Shown one piece after another: positions 24,558 to 36,962 of a DNA stretch of 64,000 nucleotides (position 1 is the first letter of the stretch; each line of letters starts with the position of its first letter). The notes below the pieces were generated by a model that was not told the DNA's origin, made no database searches, and saw only the letters and a program-made list of their open reading frames with translations. Source of the DNA: Moniliella sp. 'wahieum'. Lineage: Eukaryota; Basidiomycota; Moniliellomycetes; Moniliellales; Moniliellaceae. The translations under genes were made by a program, and so were the position numbers. The stretch lies in assembly GCA_003971905.1 (NCBI GenBank), contig RSEE01000005.1, positions 496,001-560,000 of the forward strand, written 5' to 3'.

Positions 24558-26344
24558 CTAAATGCGCTGGTCTGCTTTCGCTGCGAGACAGATCATGCGC
24601 ACTTGCACTTCCGGCGAGGGAACGCGCACGTCGATGGTGGGAAAGCTGTGGACGTGGATGGAAGATCGAGAAGGTGCAGAAACCTTCTGGCGAAGGGGAT
24701 AGCTTGGCCCCTCCATTGACTTGGACCTGGCATGGCCATGGTCGGATCGGAAGGGTGCCCAATGCGGCTCATGGATATGGTTGCGGGCGAGGGGAAGTAC
24801 CAGATGGTACAGGTAGATCCATGGTGCTTTCCATCCACGACGAGCATGGGCCGGGAGGGAAATCGGGGGCGGCAGAGGTGCCGAGTAGGGCTGTGCATTT
24901 TTTCGTCCGACCAAGCGTATGATGGCCAGCACCACGACAACAGCTGCAAAGATCAAGCCGATCTTGAAGAGGCCCAGGAGCACCTTGCTGCAAGGCCTCA
25001 CTACGTCCGGAACCACCACCAGTCCCATGCGCCCAACCACCGGAGCATGGCAGACCGCATAGCGTAGGTTCCGCCCACCCCAGTGCATACAGCCCCACTA
25101 TACGTCGAACCGTACCCCCACTTTGGCCGTGGCCCCGCCAACGGCAGAGGAGGGGAATTCCTCCCGAGACCCATGCCATTGGGGATCGAAGAGAGGGTGC
25201 TGTTGTGGTTGGTACCGACGGGACGTTTGGCTTCATAAAGCAATTGGGGCAAGCCGTTCTGGTCGGGCTGGAGATGGTGCGGCTCACTGGGAACCACCTG
25301 GTCTTGGGTACCATGATTTCCTTCACCGTTCCTTGCGCATCAAGAGGAGAGAGATGAGCATGGTATTGTAGGACGGGAAGCGTTCACCCAAATAGAGCTG
25401 CATCTCGGTCCAACCAGTTGCTGCTTTGGCAGGTCGCGCCTTGGCCGTTCCGCCCATGGCCTCGAGCGTCTCTTGCTCATACGCCGCATACTGGAACCCT
25501 TGCCCCACGACATGGGACGACAATGGGCATAGACGGGTACAACGGCAACGACGGCTCTCCCACCAGGCCTCGGGTCTGGGCAAAATGCAGTGCATCGTCG
25601 GCAGGAGACAACGTTTTGAGCACTCCCAGCAAGCGATTGCCCACTGTACTAAACGCACCCACCGCCGGGGTGTGGCTCTGCGACGCGGACGAGATGGGGT
25701 ACGTCATCATGGTCGTGGGATAAGACACGTCCGGGGCGGACGAGAAATGGGGAGCGAGGTCGGAGGAAAATGGAGAAGGTGAAGAGCATTGGATCAGGGT
25801 GGCCGGCCAGTCGAACTTCTGTCCCAAAGGCAAGGCATCCAGAGCAGGACGAAGACTGAGCGCGCGCAACGTCGAGTTCCACCGCAGGGCGAAGGAGAAC
25901 CAGTCCCTCTGCTCCAGCAACGCCAAGAGTGTCCTGCGCGACTTTTCCCGTTGACCAAAGGACATGCCAGGGTGCTCTGATACATTGTGAGCACGCTGGC
26001 GGCATGGGAAAACACGGGACCCAAACGAGCACCCGGACGGGTCAAGTCCCATGCCCCACGGGGGATATAGGAGGGGGTGTACCACGACAAGATCGCCTCC
26101 CCACTTCGGCTGGGAGCAGAGGTCAATGCGCCACCTCCAGGGTCGAGTGCCAGGTTGGGTGCGCATCCACAGACGGCTGCAGCTGGGCAACGAGGGCAGC
26201 GTCCAGCGCTGGCCCAGGCTCAGGTGCGGGGGCCGGGAGGAGGGTGAGGCCAAGGAAGGCCGCATGGAGAAAGACAGTGACTGCGACGACCAGAGCGGCG
26301 CCGGCAATGAGGGCGCCGCGGAGGATGCGTATGAGACTGCGCAT
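24558..26344 (-). CDS. Uncharacterised membrane protein with N- and C-terminal transmembrane helices
   Basis: Family not recognised. The start MRSLIRILRGALIAGAALVV at 26344 leads into one clear membrane helix (GAALVVAVTVFLHAAFLGL). A large, probably luminal middle follows, with AILSWYTPSYIPRGAWDLTR, KFDWPATLIQCSSPSPFSSD, FQYAAYEQETLEAMGGTAKA and MQLYLGERFPSYNTMLISLL. Near the C-terminus a second helix, LLGLFKIGLIFAAVVVVLAI (about 24920-24980), is followed by basic residues RLVGRKN and a short tail. Two membrane anchors flanking a large soluble domain is the topology of several ER proteins such as GPI-transamidase subunits, but no diagnostic motif is visible. Frame moves occur at several places. 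An intron is possible but not needed. Confidence 0.6.
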
Positions 26345-27445
26345 GGCTGGAGCCAAGGAAGGAAATGGAGAAGGTGGCAGTGGCAGAGGCAGTGACAGGA
26401 GAAAGAGCGGGGCGAGGTGGGGCTTGAGAGTGGGCGGGGGGGGGTGATTAATTATGACCATGGTGACTGCCATATGACGCCCCGCACTTGGAATCTGGGG
26501 GCCGGCCCTGGCCAGGCCCTGGCCGCTGCAACCGTGTATCGATAATCAGTAAAGGGGGGTGGCGCAGGGCAGTGTGCGAATGTGGCGTCCTGACCCGAGC
26601 GAGCGCAGAGGCAGAGCGCTTAGTCCTCCGTTTTCGATCATCTTCGATCATCGAGATCATCCATGCATCAGCTTCGGGCCGTGCGGTCGCGCGCGATCAT
26701 GAGAGAACATTGAGCACGTCTAGTAACCATCTTTGCCCATCGTCGCTCCCTCTCTTCACCGCCACTGTCCGCCAAGCATTGTTTCCTGGGCTGTTCTTTC
26801 TCGACCATTCGCTTTTCTTCTTCCCCTTCTCGCTCGCGTCCTTGACATCACCCCGTAGCCCGACCATCTCATCAAATCTCAGATCTCTCAGCACAGGCAG
26901 CCCAGCACTCCCACAAGATACACAATTGGGGGCTATTCGATACATGCCGTGCGATTTGTTGGTTGTTGTTATTAGCATACCAATGAAGCCACAATCGGAA
27001 TTGCGCATGTTATTGCACTGCTTGAGACCCCTCCTGAGCACTGCTGGACGTGACGGGTGGCCCTCGTCCCGACCCCTGACAAAGGGAAGCGTTCGTCAGC
27101 ATCAGCCCAAAATGATGGCCAGGGAGTAGTGAACTCTAGTGACATCACCAACAGAGAGCGTGCGACCCAGGGCCGCACGTGCTGGCCTAATAAAAAAGGT
27201 GAGGGCAATGTTGATATTGATACGGCAATGGCAGTGCCATGCATGGCTCTCCGTCTGATCTCGAGGCCGCGAAAGGCGGTTGAATATGCGTTGAATATGA
27301 CCTAAACTGGCACCTCACTCATCTATCTTGTCGATATGGGCTTGGAACAGACAAAAGGTTTAAACCACAGTGGCAGGCATGACATTGATTAAGGTGCGAG
27401 TCGCGGTTGTATAGGCGAAGCGGTATTTATAGGGATAGAGCAGGC
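26345..27445. other. Intergenic, about 1.1 kb
   Basis: Upstream of the membrane protein gene. It holds a TATCGATAATC motif at 26535-26548 and a T/C-rich stretch (26740-26860). A 213-codon plus-strand frame here has no coding character. No gene supported. Confidence 0.45.
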
Positions 27446-29149
27446 TTAGCGTCCATGTCGTTGCTCCGACACAGCAAAGTGACGCAACGCAGTGTCCAAA
27501 TCAGAGGTGGCTAGCACCGGCCACACGTCTGTGGGGGCGGTGTAGATTTCGGTCAAACTTAATGGCCAGGGCGGAAAGCCAATCAAGGAGGCAGGTCCTT
27601 TGATTAAAAGCAAGTCGGGTGGTGGAGGTAGCCCGAAAGCTAAAGCGAGGGCAAGGTTAGCAACGGTCATTCCATCAGCAGAACAAAGGGGACGTACCAG
27701 CTAGCTGTTTCGAAATTACGTCGGGTGAGATGGTGCTGGAAAGAGAGCGGAGCGCCCAGCGCCGTGCACTTTCCATGCAAAACTTTCCCGTGGGGGCTGG
27801 AAGGGATCAATCTCCTGGGCGGGATCAGCAGTGCCCGGAACATCATAGAGCTCTTGATGCACACGCTCTCGTGCCTCCAAGCTGCATCGGCGTATTGCAT
27901 GGCTCGAGAAGATGTGGTACTGACTAGGCTCTGAGCCACCTTGGCAAGCGCGTTCGTCCCATCATCAGGACCAAGCACGTGGAGCAGGACCATCCTCTCT
28001 CCGGAACCAGAAGGGGGCAGACACGTGTCACACCAAGAGGGGCTCCCCGCTACAGAGAGTTGTACCATGATCCGTGGCAGAGGATCCTTCCGTTCAGGGG
28101 ATGGACTCTTGTCCCAAACAAGTCCATCCGGAATCATACGTACCCAGGACAGAAGCAGTCTTCCAGTGTGGAACGTCGACAGAGCTGAGATAAGAGCCGG
28201 AGCAAAGGGGGTAGCCATGGCAAGTAGGCCGTAGACCAGACCGCGAGCTAGAACATGGAAACTGCGTGGCTCTTCGCCCGGGCGGAAGGTCTGCTCCCGC
28301 TTCCCTTCCTCGATGCGAAGGAGATCCAAGGCAATCGAGAAGATGGAGCGGGGCAAACCGCTTCTTCCTCTTGCTGATCGAGGTAGGTATGGGCGGCGCA
28401 CTGGACCCTGGTGAAGAGGGAGCGGAGTTCCCCTCTCGGATCGTACATGAAACGGTTTTGATTCCTGTCAGGGCAGATGAGCGTACGAGAGAACGAACCG
28501 AGTCGAGGAGGTTACGTTGGCGATTGAACTTTTGGGAGCTGGCGCGGTGCTCACCAACGAGTGAGCTGAAGGAGATATTCGAGCCATGATGCCCACCAAA
28601 AGAGGCTGAGTAGACTGGCTTCTGATCCATAATTGAGAATTGCTGCTAAATGAGAGGGAATTCGGGCGGCAGTCTTGCTCTGGGAAGCACCCAGACGGGC
28701 AAAATAGGCTTCGTCCAACTGTGCTGAGTGCAGTGGCTTTGGTCGAGACAAGTCGCAAATCTGAAGGTAGGTGCCACCCGAGCAAGAGAGTGCTAGGGGA
28801 GCAGTGCAGACAAGCCACTTGAGCGCTGGATCAACACGATGAGCTGCTCCGCTGACCAAGTGGGTATGCTGGAGGGCGTGGCAACAACGGAAGGCCTAGT
28901 GCCTGACACGGACGTTGTGAAGACCATGTGTGGCCAGGCACGATTGGCATGGTTTCCGTTGCAAGGGGAGGATAGAAGGGAAGAGGCCAGTGTGGGTGTG
29001 GGTGCCGGGCCCAGCAACGGGGTGGGATGGGCTGTGCGCTGTGAGCTGTGAACGCGTTTGAGCTGACGCGCAGAGGGAGGATGGGCAAGGATAGGCGGGT
29101 GGGAGGCGAATGAGGATTGGGCCACGGTCTGCCACGGTGGAGACAGCAT
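27446..29149 (-). CDS. Uncharacterised protein, about 560 aa
   Basis: Family not recognised. The proposed start at 29149 gives MLSPPWQTVAQSSFASHPPI, Ser/Arg/His-rich with few acids, which could be a mitochondrial presequence. Coding-like blocks in successive frames are WSAEQLIVLIQRSSG, YLQICDLSRPKPLHSAQLDE, FMYDPRGELRSLFTRVQCAA, SIFSIALDLLRIEEGKREQ, FHVLARGLVYGLLAMATPFA, LISALSTFHTGRLLLSWVRM and, near the end, VANLALALAFGLPPPPDLLL. The stop is at 27446. At least four frame moves are needed. The hydrophobic segments are moderate; I would not call any a certain membrane helix. Confidence 0.5.
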
Positions 29150-29741
29150 GCGGTGCGCACGTAAGGTGAAGCGTGCTATCACGCGCTGCCCGAACGCCTG
29201 GGCCACATTGCCAGTTTCAGCTTTCAAATTTCAGCTTCCAACGTCCAACGATCGGATCAGGCATCATGCATTACGCATCATGCATCATCCATCCTCGCAA
29301 TGGAGTTTCAAATTTCACGCTTGAAGCTGCAAGCTCAGCAAGCCTTCGCGCGTACCACTCGCAGCTCTGCCAGCCACCCACCCGGTGGCATTGCTGGTGG
29401 CATGCATGTGCGTGACCGTAGTGGCAGTGATTGATGACTAGCAACTAGCTAGCGGGACTAGTGGCTGCCATGATGCACATGATGCGCGGCCCAGACTCCA
29501 TGGCTAGTTTGGCCCGGCTGCTGTTCCGGGCGCACCGCCGGCAGTTGCAGCGCTTTGATAATCGGTCAGTCATCGATCGCATATCACCGACGATAAAGGT
29601 ACCACCTGCTATCGCTCAGTCTTCTGATTCGCAAGTGCAAACCCACTGTGCGTTCGTCCGCTATTGTGCCTCGTACGAAACGCTTATCTACCCGCTCCTT
29701 GCTGGCCCTCTCCCCCTCAACCACCACCCCCACCACCCGCC
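29150..29741. other. Divergent intergenic region
   Basis: Promoters of the preceding minus gene and the dioxygenase. Contains GCATCATGCAT-type palindromic repeats (29262-29292) and GATAATCGGTCAGTCATCGAT at 29558-29578. CT-rich leader before 29742. No gene. Confidence 0.5.
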
Positions 29742-31112
29742 ATGTCCATCTTGACCTTGCCCCGCTCCTGCGCCCATCCCGCAAACCCTCTCCACGCCCA
29801 ACGCCCAGGCGGCCGGCAGTGCTCGATCCCGACTTTGGCCGCTTGGTCACGAGCGACGTTGACTTTGATTCGCTTAGTGGCAATGACGAGTTGGTCAAGG
29901 CAATCCACGATGCGCTGTACAAACACTCGGTCATCGTCTTCCCCAACGCCAAGGTCAGCCCAGAGCGCAGTATGCGCTGACCAAGTGTTTGACCCCAGCA
30001 GCGTTCCTACGGGCACGGCAATGGTGGTCCCAGAAAAACTCCATTCTCCACCCGGACCTCAAGACAGTCCCGCGGCAGCCGCAAGTGCAAGTGATTGGCA
30101 ATGGTTTCGTTCCTGCCCACGAGGGATTGGAGAACATCCAGCTCAAGCACCGCACCACCGCACTTTCCACCAAACCAAAGTCCCCGACGAGGAGGATACC
30201 GAGGTTACCGGTTTTACCGCTGGCACATTGACAGTGCCCTTTACGACTTGGCCACCCCCGGGTCACTACCCTCTATGGCCTGCAAGTTCCCAAGGGCCGC
30301 CGTCAGACGCTGCGGTATGACGATGGCACCGGCGACGAGTTGACGGTCCCCCTTGGCACGACTGCCTGTGTGTAGGCCCTCCGTTTCCTGTGATAAATGA
30401 GCTCTGAGATACTGACTCTTGTCGGCTTCTAGTTGTCTCGGGCAAGACCATGTTCCAACGTTTGTCACTCGCAGAAAAGTCGGTGGCGGTGCGAACGAAA
30501 ATCGTATATGCGCCTCATCCGTACGTCTGGATGAGTGGGGCAAGGTCCAACTCGACGGGGCTTGGGCTTGTGTCGGAGAACAAGGAGCTGTCTCTCGACC
30601 AGCTGCCGCCTGTTGAGGAAAGCAAAATCAAGGTGTTGCCAATGGTTCGTCCTCCGCCCCGTCCGCCTCTTTCCTTCACTTCTGTACTAACCCCTCCCCC
30701 CTTTGGCAGGTTTGGAAGAACTTGGGCACCGGCGAATTGCATCTGCAAGTCCATCCTTCTGCGATCAAAGAAGTTATCATCGAACCGCTGCAGGGTGACA
30801 GCGCCGCAGGCAAGACGCGGATTTGTACCCCGCCGGGGCCCACCTCACCGATCTGAAGCAAGTGCGGGATTTTGTGTACTCCTTCCAGCGTCCCGGGATT
30901 GGGCCTGAGTATGTCTACTGCCACGACTGGGCCACCAACGAAGACCCGAGAGGGGGGACATGGTGTTGTTCCACAACAGTGGCGTGCTTCATTCGTCGTC
31001 GGTGCGTTTACGCCGAAGAGGTCCGTGTCTTCCACCAGTGCAACCTGGCCTCGTCGGCGGACCCTGTTGGTCCCTCGCGGAGGATGTGGCGCGTACGTCT
31101 GAAACTAAATGA
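29742..31112 (+). CDS. Alpha-ketoglutarate-dependent xanthine dioxygenase (XanA/TauD family)
   Basis: Fe(II)/2-oxoglutarate enzyme that in fungi oxidises xanthine to urate. After MSILTLP and a short Pro/Arg stretch come DFGRLVTSDVDFDSLSG and LVKAIHDALYKHSVIVFPNA; then VIGNGFVPAHEGLENIQLKH; the metal site YRWHIDSALYDLA (His and Asp ligands, about 30210-30250); GLQVPKGRRQTLRYDDGTGD and ELTVPLGTTACV; APHPYVWMSGARSNSTGLGL; KVLPMVWKNLGTGELHLQVH; LYPAGAHLTDLKQVRDFVYS; LFHNSGVLHS (second His ligand) and VRVFHQCNLASSADPVGP. These track the XanA subgroup closely. Introns 30372-30432 and 30645-30709 (TACTAAC branch) fit; the second has an unusual GTTCGT donor. Around five frame moves occur, all of the lost-base type. 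Substrate is inferred from subgroup similarity and may differ. Confidence 0.87.
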
Positions 31113-31316
31113 GTATCTCTTTGGATCATTCTCCTGCTAATTCAAAATACCTATATGCAACCCTCACGTGGCCTGGGAACGATGCATAAAAGAGGCGCGA
31201 AGCCCCTCAGGCCAAAAGTTTGTGGTGTGTAGGAAGTACGCCAGAGGATGAAAGAAAAAAGGCCATAGATCCACAGTTCGAGTACCGGCAAAAGGTCCCT
31301 AGTTGGAGCCAGAGAA

Positions 31317-33151
31317 TCACGTGTGCAAAGCCATGACTGGCAATGAAGTGAGCGTGAGTCGTTGGCGCCGCTCGACAATGTCCTCCGGAACCAAGAAGAT
31401 GAGAGCCCCCAGCTTACGAGCAATTGAAATCGCCAACTTGGCATTGAGCCTCGCCTCCTCCTCGGTCCGGGCCGGGGTGACCAAGTTCTCGTCGACAATG
31501 CCGGGGCGGATGGCCTCGAGGAGGTCGAGCAGGAAACGACTGCTGGCGATCGCGGGGTCCTTGAGCGTGCGAATTGGGTCGTACGGCCACCAGCGAACCT
31601 TGTTGTTGGCCCAGGTAATGATTTCCACATCCGAAATCGTCTTTCCGTCCTTACCAAGGCTGGCCAGTGTCTTGAAATGTTGAGGCGCATCAGCTGCCAC
31701 ACCAAGCCCAGCACCAATGTCTTGGTTCCATCGTTAATGTCGGCGCCCTGAATCCCGACAAGGCGCATCCCGCTCTTCATCCCCAGCTCCACAGCATAGT
31801 TGCAGTTCTCCACCGCCTTGAAGCGCATCAATGTCTGCCCGTCCCTCGGTTTGCTTACCCTCCGCCACCACACTGCCAGGAGAGACCTTGTCGAACGCCT
31901 GGAGGATGATTGTGCCGTCCTTGAGGTCTTCAAACAGATTGTTGACGCCGGGGTCCACGTCAAGCGAGTTGAGCCAAAGGGTAAAGACACGGGCCTCCCG
32001 TTCTCCCTCGGCATCAAAGTCTTCGACTTCCAGCGGTGGAGCATCTTCGACCGCATCGAGCGAAGGCCATGTGTTGAAGAGGTGAGCGACAAAGGCCAAG
32101 TTCAGCTTGGGGTTGCCAGCAACCATAGCGCCGGGCGTCAAGAACTTGCGGCACCAATCCGATCGGCTTGCTGGAGGACAAGTTCGGCGCGGCGCAGCAC
32201 CTCGGGTTCCTGCAGCGGCGAACGTCGCATTCATCTGGCTTGATCTGGGCCAAGAGCACAGCATAGTTCTGCCCGTCTGACACATCCTTACTAAAGTTGG
32301 TCACCCTCCGGTCCCAGTTAGCCGCTTTGAGGTGGTAGTTGACCCAACGAAGCAGAATCTGATCGGGAGGGAGACGAAGGAATTCCTCCAGCGTCTCGTC
32401 CTCCTCCAGTAGACGGTACAGCTCAGGATGGTTCTTGAGATCAATCTTGCTCAGAAGTCCGCGGCGGATGATTGCCAGATGAGACCAAGAATTAGATGTT
32501 CGCGGCCCTCGATCAAGTCTTGGGGCCCAATGTTGACGACACTGCAGCCAATGGCCTTGGCAGACGTATGACGACATTTCCATTTTCTGTCATCTGAACT
32601 GGTTGACCGCCTTGCCGCGCTTAGGGACATTAAGCACACGCTCATCGATCGTCTCTGGTACAGCCGAGTTGATCAACTTGCAAAGGATAGACCATCACGG
32701 CACTCGTCAAACAACTGGAACGTGTCGGTAGGAATCGGGAGGCGGATCCAACGATGGGTCCCCTGCCAGGTCCTGATTAATGTGCTCAGTAAACTGTTGG
32801 CGCTCATCCTCGTTGATGGTGTGCTGGGTGCTGGCGTTGGCGCCGCGAACAGTGACCTTGCCCTTGACGACATCGCCAGCGCCCTTGTTGGCGCCAGCAC
32901 GAAGTTTGGCCATCAGGTCCACATAATCGTCTAGCTCGACACGGCCAGCAGCGTCAATGTCGACCTGCTTGAGGGTCTCGCGGACCTGGTCGTAGGTGGC
33001 GAACGCGGGAGTCGTCCAGGGTTTTGATGACGGTCTGCCGGTCGACACTGCCGCGGTCCTCGACATCCATAGCGTGGAACTTGTCGATGAGCCCCAGCAT
33101 CTCCTCGCGGGAGAACTGGGGGTACTTGCGTGCCAGCTTGAGGGCCTCCAT
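31317..33151 (-). CDS. SAC6: Fimbrin (actin-bundling protein)
   Basis: Cross-links actin filaments in patches and cables. The start [20 protein letters not shown] at 33151 begins an EF-hand-like pair. Four calponin-homology domains follow: [20 protein letters not shown] and [20 protein letters not shown] with [18 protein letters not shown] (32240-32430); the segment [20 protein letters not shown] with [20 protein letters not shown] (31890-32010); and the last domain [33 protein letters not shown] and [20 protein letters not shown] (31330-31640). The protein ends [20 protein letters not shown], a classic fimbrin C-terminus. Length (about 610 codons) fits the family. Frame moves occur at about six places. 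Confidence 0.96.
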
Positions 33152-33729
33152 GTGAGGGCAGGAGAAGGGAGGGAAGGAGGTGTGGCTGGGGTGGTGGTGC
33201 GAAGCCAAAGCTGCTGCGGCGGGAGGCTGGCCTGCGCGGGCTCAGGCTCGCTCAGCCACGGGCAACGTGGCCTGCGACCGGGAGCACTGCAGCAGACGGG
33301 CAGTGTGCCCGCTGCTGCGCACGGTGCATCCGCCCACTGCGTCTACGCCATCCGCCGCCACCATCACAAGCGCCATCACATTGAAATCATCACTTCTGCG
33401 CGCCGCTGTTTCTTTTGACTCGGCCGCCAATTCTTCTGTCGGATGGGTTGGAGAGGTGGCGCACCCCATCTGAAGTCAGGATGATTCGGACCGTCGGGAG
33501 AATATGCCTCGTTGTGCATCCTCCATCCCTATCAACGCCCTCTTGGGTATCCTCCACCACCTTAACCGCCCCGATTGTGGGACTATTTTGACGACTTTGT
33601 CTCGCTTGCTTTTGTTCCCCATGAATATAGGCAGATAACATTGTGTAGGCAAATTGAAGGCCGCATCGCATCACCAGGAGGCGGAGACCAAGCAAAATCC
33701 CAGACGGAAGAGATAAGATACAGTAAAGG
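33152..33729. other. Fimbrin promoter and 3' flank of the barrel-protein gene
   Basis: No ORF with coding character. Contains a GCGCCGCTGTTTC stretch and AT-rich 3' sequence near 33600-33720. Confidence 0.5.
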
Positions 33730-34227
33730 CTAGGTGACGGCATTTTGGAACTCGCATAAGGAGAGAGAGCCGCTGAGAGAACGCAACCAATTAGCGAAGC
33801 TCCACGAGAGGGGAAGACACCGGCGTCCATGTTACCGTCGTTGAGCGCAGAGAAGAGCGAGGGAGACATGTCGAGGCTACCACTGCTGGAGCAGGAGGGG
33901 CACTCGTCAACAACCGTGGCAGTCTTCGTGGTGCCGGTTTTCGTGTTCTGGATGCTGACAGTCTTGCCGCAGTGCGAACCAGAAGAGTACATGGCCGAAT
34001 CAATCGCCACAACGAGTCCGAGTCACTGTTGGTCCAGCCACAGGCACCGAGGCCGACCGTGAAGTAGGTTGCTTGGCCACTGTGAGTAAAAGTTAGTACC
34101 CCAATACAGCATGACGATACAAAAATCCGTACCTGTGAGAGCCACGTTTCTCTTGAACAGGCGCGGCCGAGGCGGAAAGGGCAAGTGCGGCAGTAGCGGC
34201 AAAAGCGATCTTGCTGAACGAAGGCAT
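33730..34227 (-). CDS. Small secreted double-psi beta-barrel (RlpA/barwin-like) protein
   Basis: Secreted protein of about 130-145 residues. The start MPSFSKIAFAATAALALSAS is a signal peptide, ending in a basic EKRG site. An intron (34080-34132, 53 nt, GTACGG donor, ACTAAC branch, CACAG acceptor) separates it from the mature domain: GQATYFTVGLGACGWTNSDS, VVAIDSAMYSSGSHCGKTVS, KTATVVDECPSCSSSGSLDM and SLFSALNDGNMDAGVFP. These are the hallmarks of the barwin/expansin-like fold common in fungal secretomes: ACG, the HCGK loop, VDECPSC and LDMSPSLF. Two frame moves, one near 33800, hide the end (LSWSF, usual for the family). The stop is taken at 33730-33732. A TATA box lies 105 bp upstream, which suggests regulated or strong expression. 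Confidence 0.85.
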
Positions 34228-34330
34228 GGTGTAAATGAAAGAGAAGAGCAGAGATGCTTTTGAAGGAAAAGACGGAGAGATTGGAAAGGTGTGTGGTGGG
34301 GAGAATGTGTCTAGACCGGAAAGGAGGGAT

Positions 34331-34338
34331 TTATATAC
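34331..34338 (-). promoter_or_regulatory. TATA box of the barrel-protein gene
   Basis: ATTTATATACAC lies about 105 bp upstream of the start codon on the gene's strand side. It is the only strong TATA element in this promoter. Confidence 0.55.
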
Positions 34339-36962
34339 ACTTCTGGCTGTCCTGTATCTCTCTGTTCATCAGTGGAGCATCCCCCTTCGGACTGTCGCCT
34401 CTGGCCACGGCCCCCCTCAATAATGGTGTAACGGTAAAGGTGAAAATGTTGTGCTGAAACAATTTACTGGTTTGTACTGGCGTGGGACTAGTGTCCATAG
34501 AAGCGGAGAGGACCTCTCCCCCCGAATTGATCAGCAACGATCGATGGGATCGGAAGCCATCATGTGCGAACAGGCAGCATCTACCATGCATGATCGACAT
34601 TTAGCACTCAATCTTTAAGCATCAAACTTCACCTCTCTTTTGTGGTCATTTCATTTCTCTTTTTCGCCAACCCCCCTCCCCCCGTTTTCTCATCAGTACC
34701 TCTGGTGTGGGACCCACCCCCCTCCACAAAGCAACAATCGGCCTGCCTGAAACTGCTTGATGTGGCCATTGATACTGAGCCTCGGCGCGGGGGACCACCC
34801 AGATAATCACCGAGTGATACCACGTTGGATGTAGCAGGGTATCGCACCAACATACGAGGCCGAGACAATGTTTTATCAAATCTTCTGTGGGCCCCCTCCA
34901 CTGCTTGACCCCCTCGCGAGGGCCGTGTTGCCCCAGCCTCAAGTGCGTCATGGATCTGAGAACTCACATCTTTCATTTCAAAGCGGTCCCGGCCACAGCT
35001 TCAGCCACACTGTGGCATGCACCAGTCTGACATTATCTGAGACGGTTGATGGCCAAACTGTAAAAAACGAGACCTCACGAAGAGGCAGGAAGCTGGAAGC
35101 TTGAAGCGTGAAGAAAAGCTTGAGCTGCTCTCAGCTGCTCTCCCCAGGATGCATGACATGTGACAGACAGGCGGCCCAGTGACGTCCCACATTAATCCCC
35201 ACGTCGACAAGTTTCACTTCGCCCCCTCTCCAGCAGCATGTCCCACCTGCCAGTCCACAGGGCCGAGACTGAGACCCAAACCACAGGGGATAACAACTCG
35301 CGCTTTGCACTTTTCGTTACAACCACAAAAAATAGCCGTGTTTTGTGTGTGCGGTTCTGTGGTTATAGTTACTACCAAAAAAACCTGATAACGCCTCTCT
35401 TTCAGCTTATGGAGCGAGCCAGTCCCCCCTCGAATCTTTGTTTACCTCGGCTTTGAAAGGGGGCATCAAAGGATGGATCGATGACCGGCCTGACCTAGCC
35501 TCAGCCTCACATGGCCACATATGCCGTGAGATCTGAGAGGCTTAGAGCTGGAGAGGGTAGCTAAGCACAGCCGGTATAAGGTGCTGAGCTCAGCCTCAGC
35601 GCTCTCATCGAGCTCATCGCTCACTCTCTTCACTGCTCACGCTCACTAGCTTCACTGCTCTTCCACGTCGTGGAGCCCACTTCATCATGAGGTTCACGTT
35701 CAACGTTCATGCATCATGCATACCATGAGAGACACACCCTTATTCACCTCGAAGAAACGATGAATATTGTTTGTGCTGGGTTGTCGCTCCCATTTTTGCT
35801 CGCCGTGTCCTCGAGTCCCCCGTTTGTGACACCAACACTGTCAGCGCGCTTGAGGCGCGACGGCGGGCAATGGGGTCCTTGAGGCCTTTGAGGCCTGCGG
35901 GATCATGTCATCGAATGAACAGATACTAGAACATCCAGCTACGCGTTGAGGGGGGGGAGGGGGTTCGTGAACGTGAACGTTACGTTGCTGAGCGCTGGAC
36001 GAATGCTGAGAAGAAGCTTATAGTTACCGTCAACTATCCCCCGCACTTGATGCATGGTGCATTGCATGCAGGTGATGCAGCTAGTGACGCGTGACGTGTG
36101 ACGCATGACGCTCGTGCGGCGATGCCTGAGGGAGCTGAGCCTGACACCTGACATGCTGACATGCCATGCTGACTCGTGACGCGTGACGCCACCCTATATC
36201 GAAGCATGAAGCGTGATCCATGCGTGATGTGTGGCGTCTGTGTCATGCGTGTCACATCATGCATCACATGTCACAGAAGTGCCGCAGAGCCACAGTTCTT
36301 GCGGGTCTCCGCACAAGTTCCCGCATCCTCTCACAAAAGATATTGGCTCTTCCTACCCGAAAGTGATTTGATTAGATAACAAAAGGTAAGATCATGCTCA
36401 CGGAGCATGAAGCATAGGCAACTGAAGTAAGTGTAGCATGAGTAGCGCTCGATGTGGGCCGGCGGCTTTGTGAAGCCAGAGTGTGTATTAGAGGGTGGAT
36501 GAGGCCTGGGGTGAGGGAGCTTGAAGGAGAGGAAAATAGTGCAGGATATTAGGGGGAGTATAGATACGGCACCCCCGTAGGAATGGTACAAACAACACAG
36601 TCGCTCACGTTTGGAGCGCCTGCATATTGAATCTCGGGGGAGTACTCAACAAGTCTGAGAAATCCGAGGAGGTAATTTGACACAACGCTGCGCAGCACGC
36701 CCACCCGTTATTCCATAGGGCAACCGAGCCGGCATGCATCATATGGGCATCAATAATGCATCATTCATCACCGTTCCAACATCTCGCTCCACTGTGAAGC
36801 ATGTGAAGGAGAGCGAGGCGTGTTGCATGAGACCACCCTCGAACCTCCTCTCCCTCCGAAACAAGTCAAGGTGAAGGGTGCTCAGCCGCTCAACTTGGAG
36901 TGAAGGGGGGGGGCTGTTGGACGAGTTGAAAATGACAGGGGGGGCCCAGTCGCGTCCCCCCA

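Noticed and set aside
26488-27129. 213-codon plus-strand ORF
   Set aside because: Composition reflects pyrimidine-rich DNA; no motif and no plausible promoter or neighbour relation.
29742-34227. Secondary-metabolite cluster around the dioxygenase
   Set aside because: Neighbours are fimbrin and a barwin-like protein; there is no synthase, transporter or dedicated regulator.
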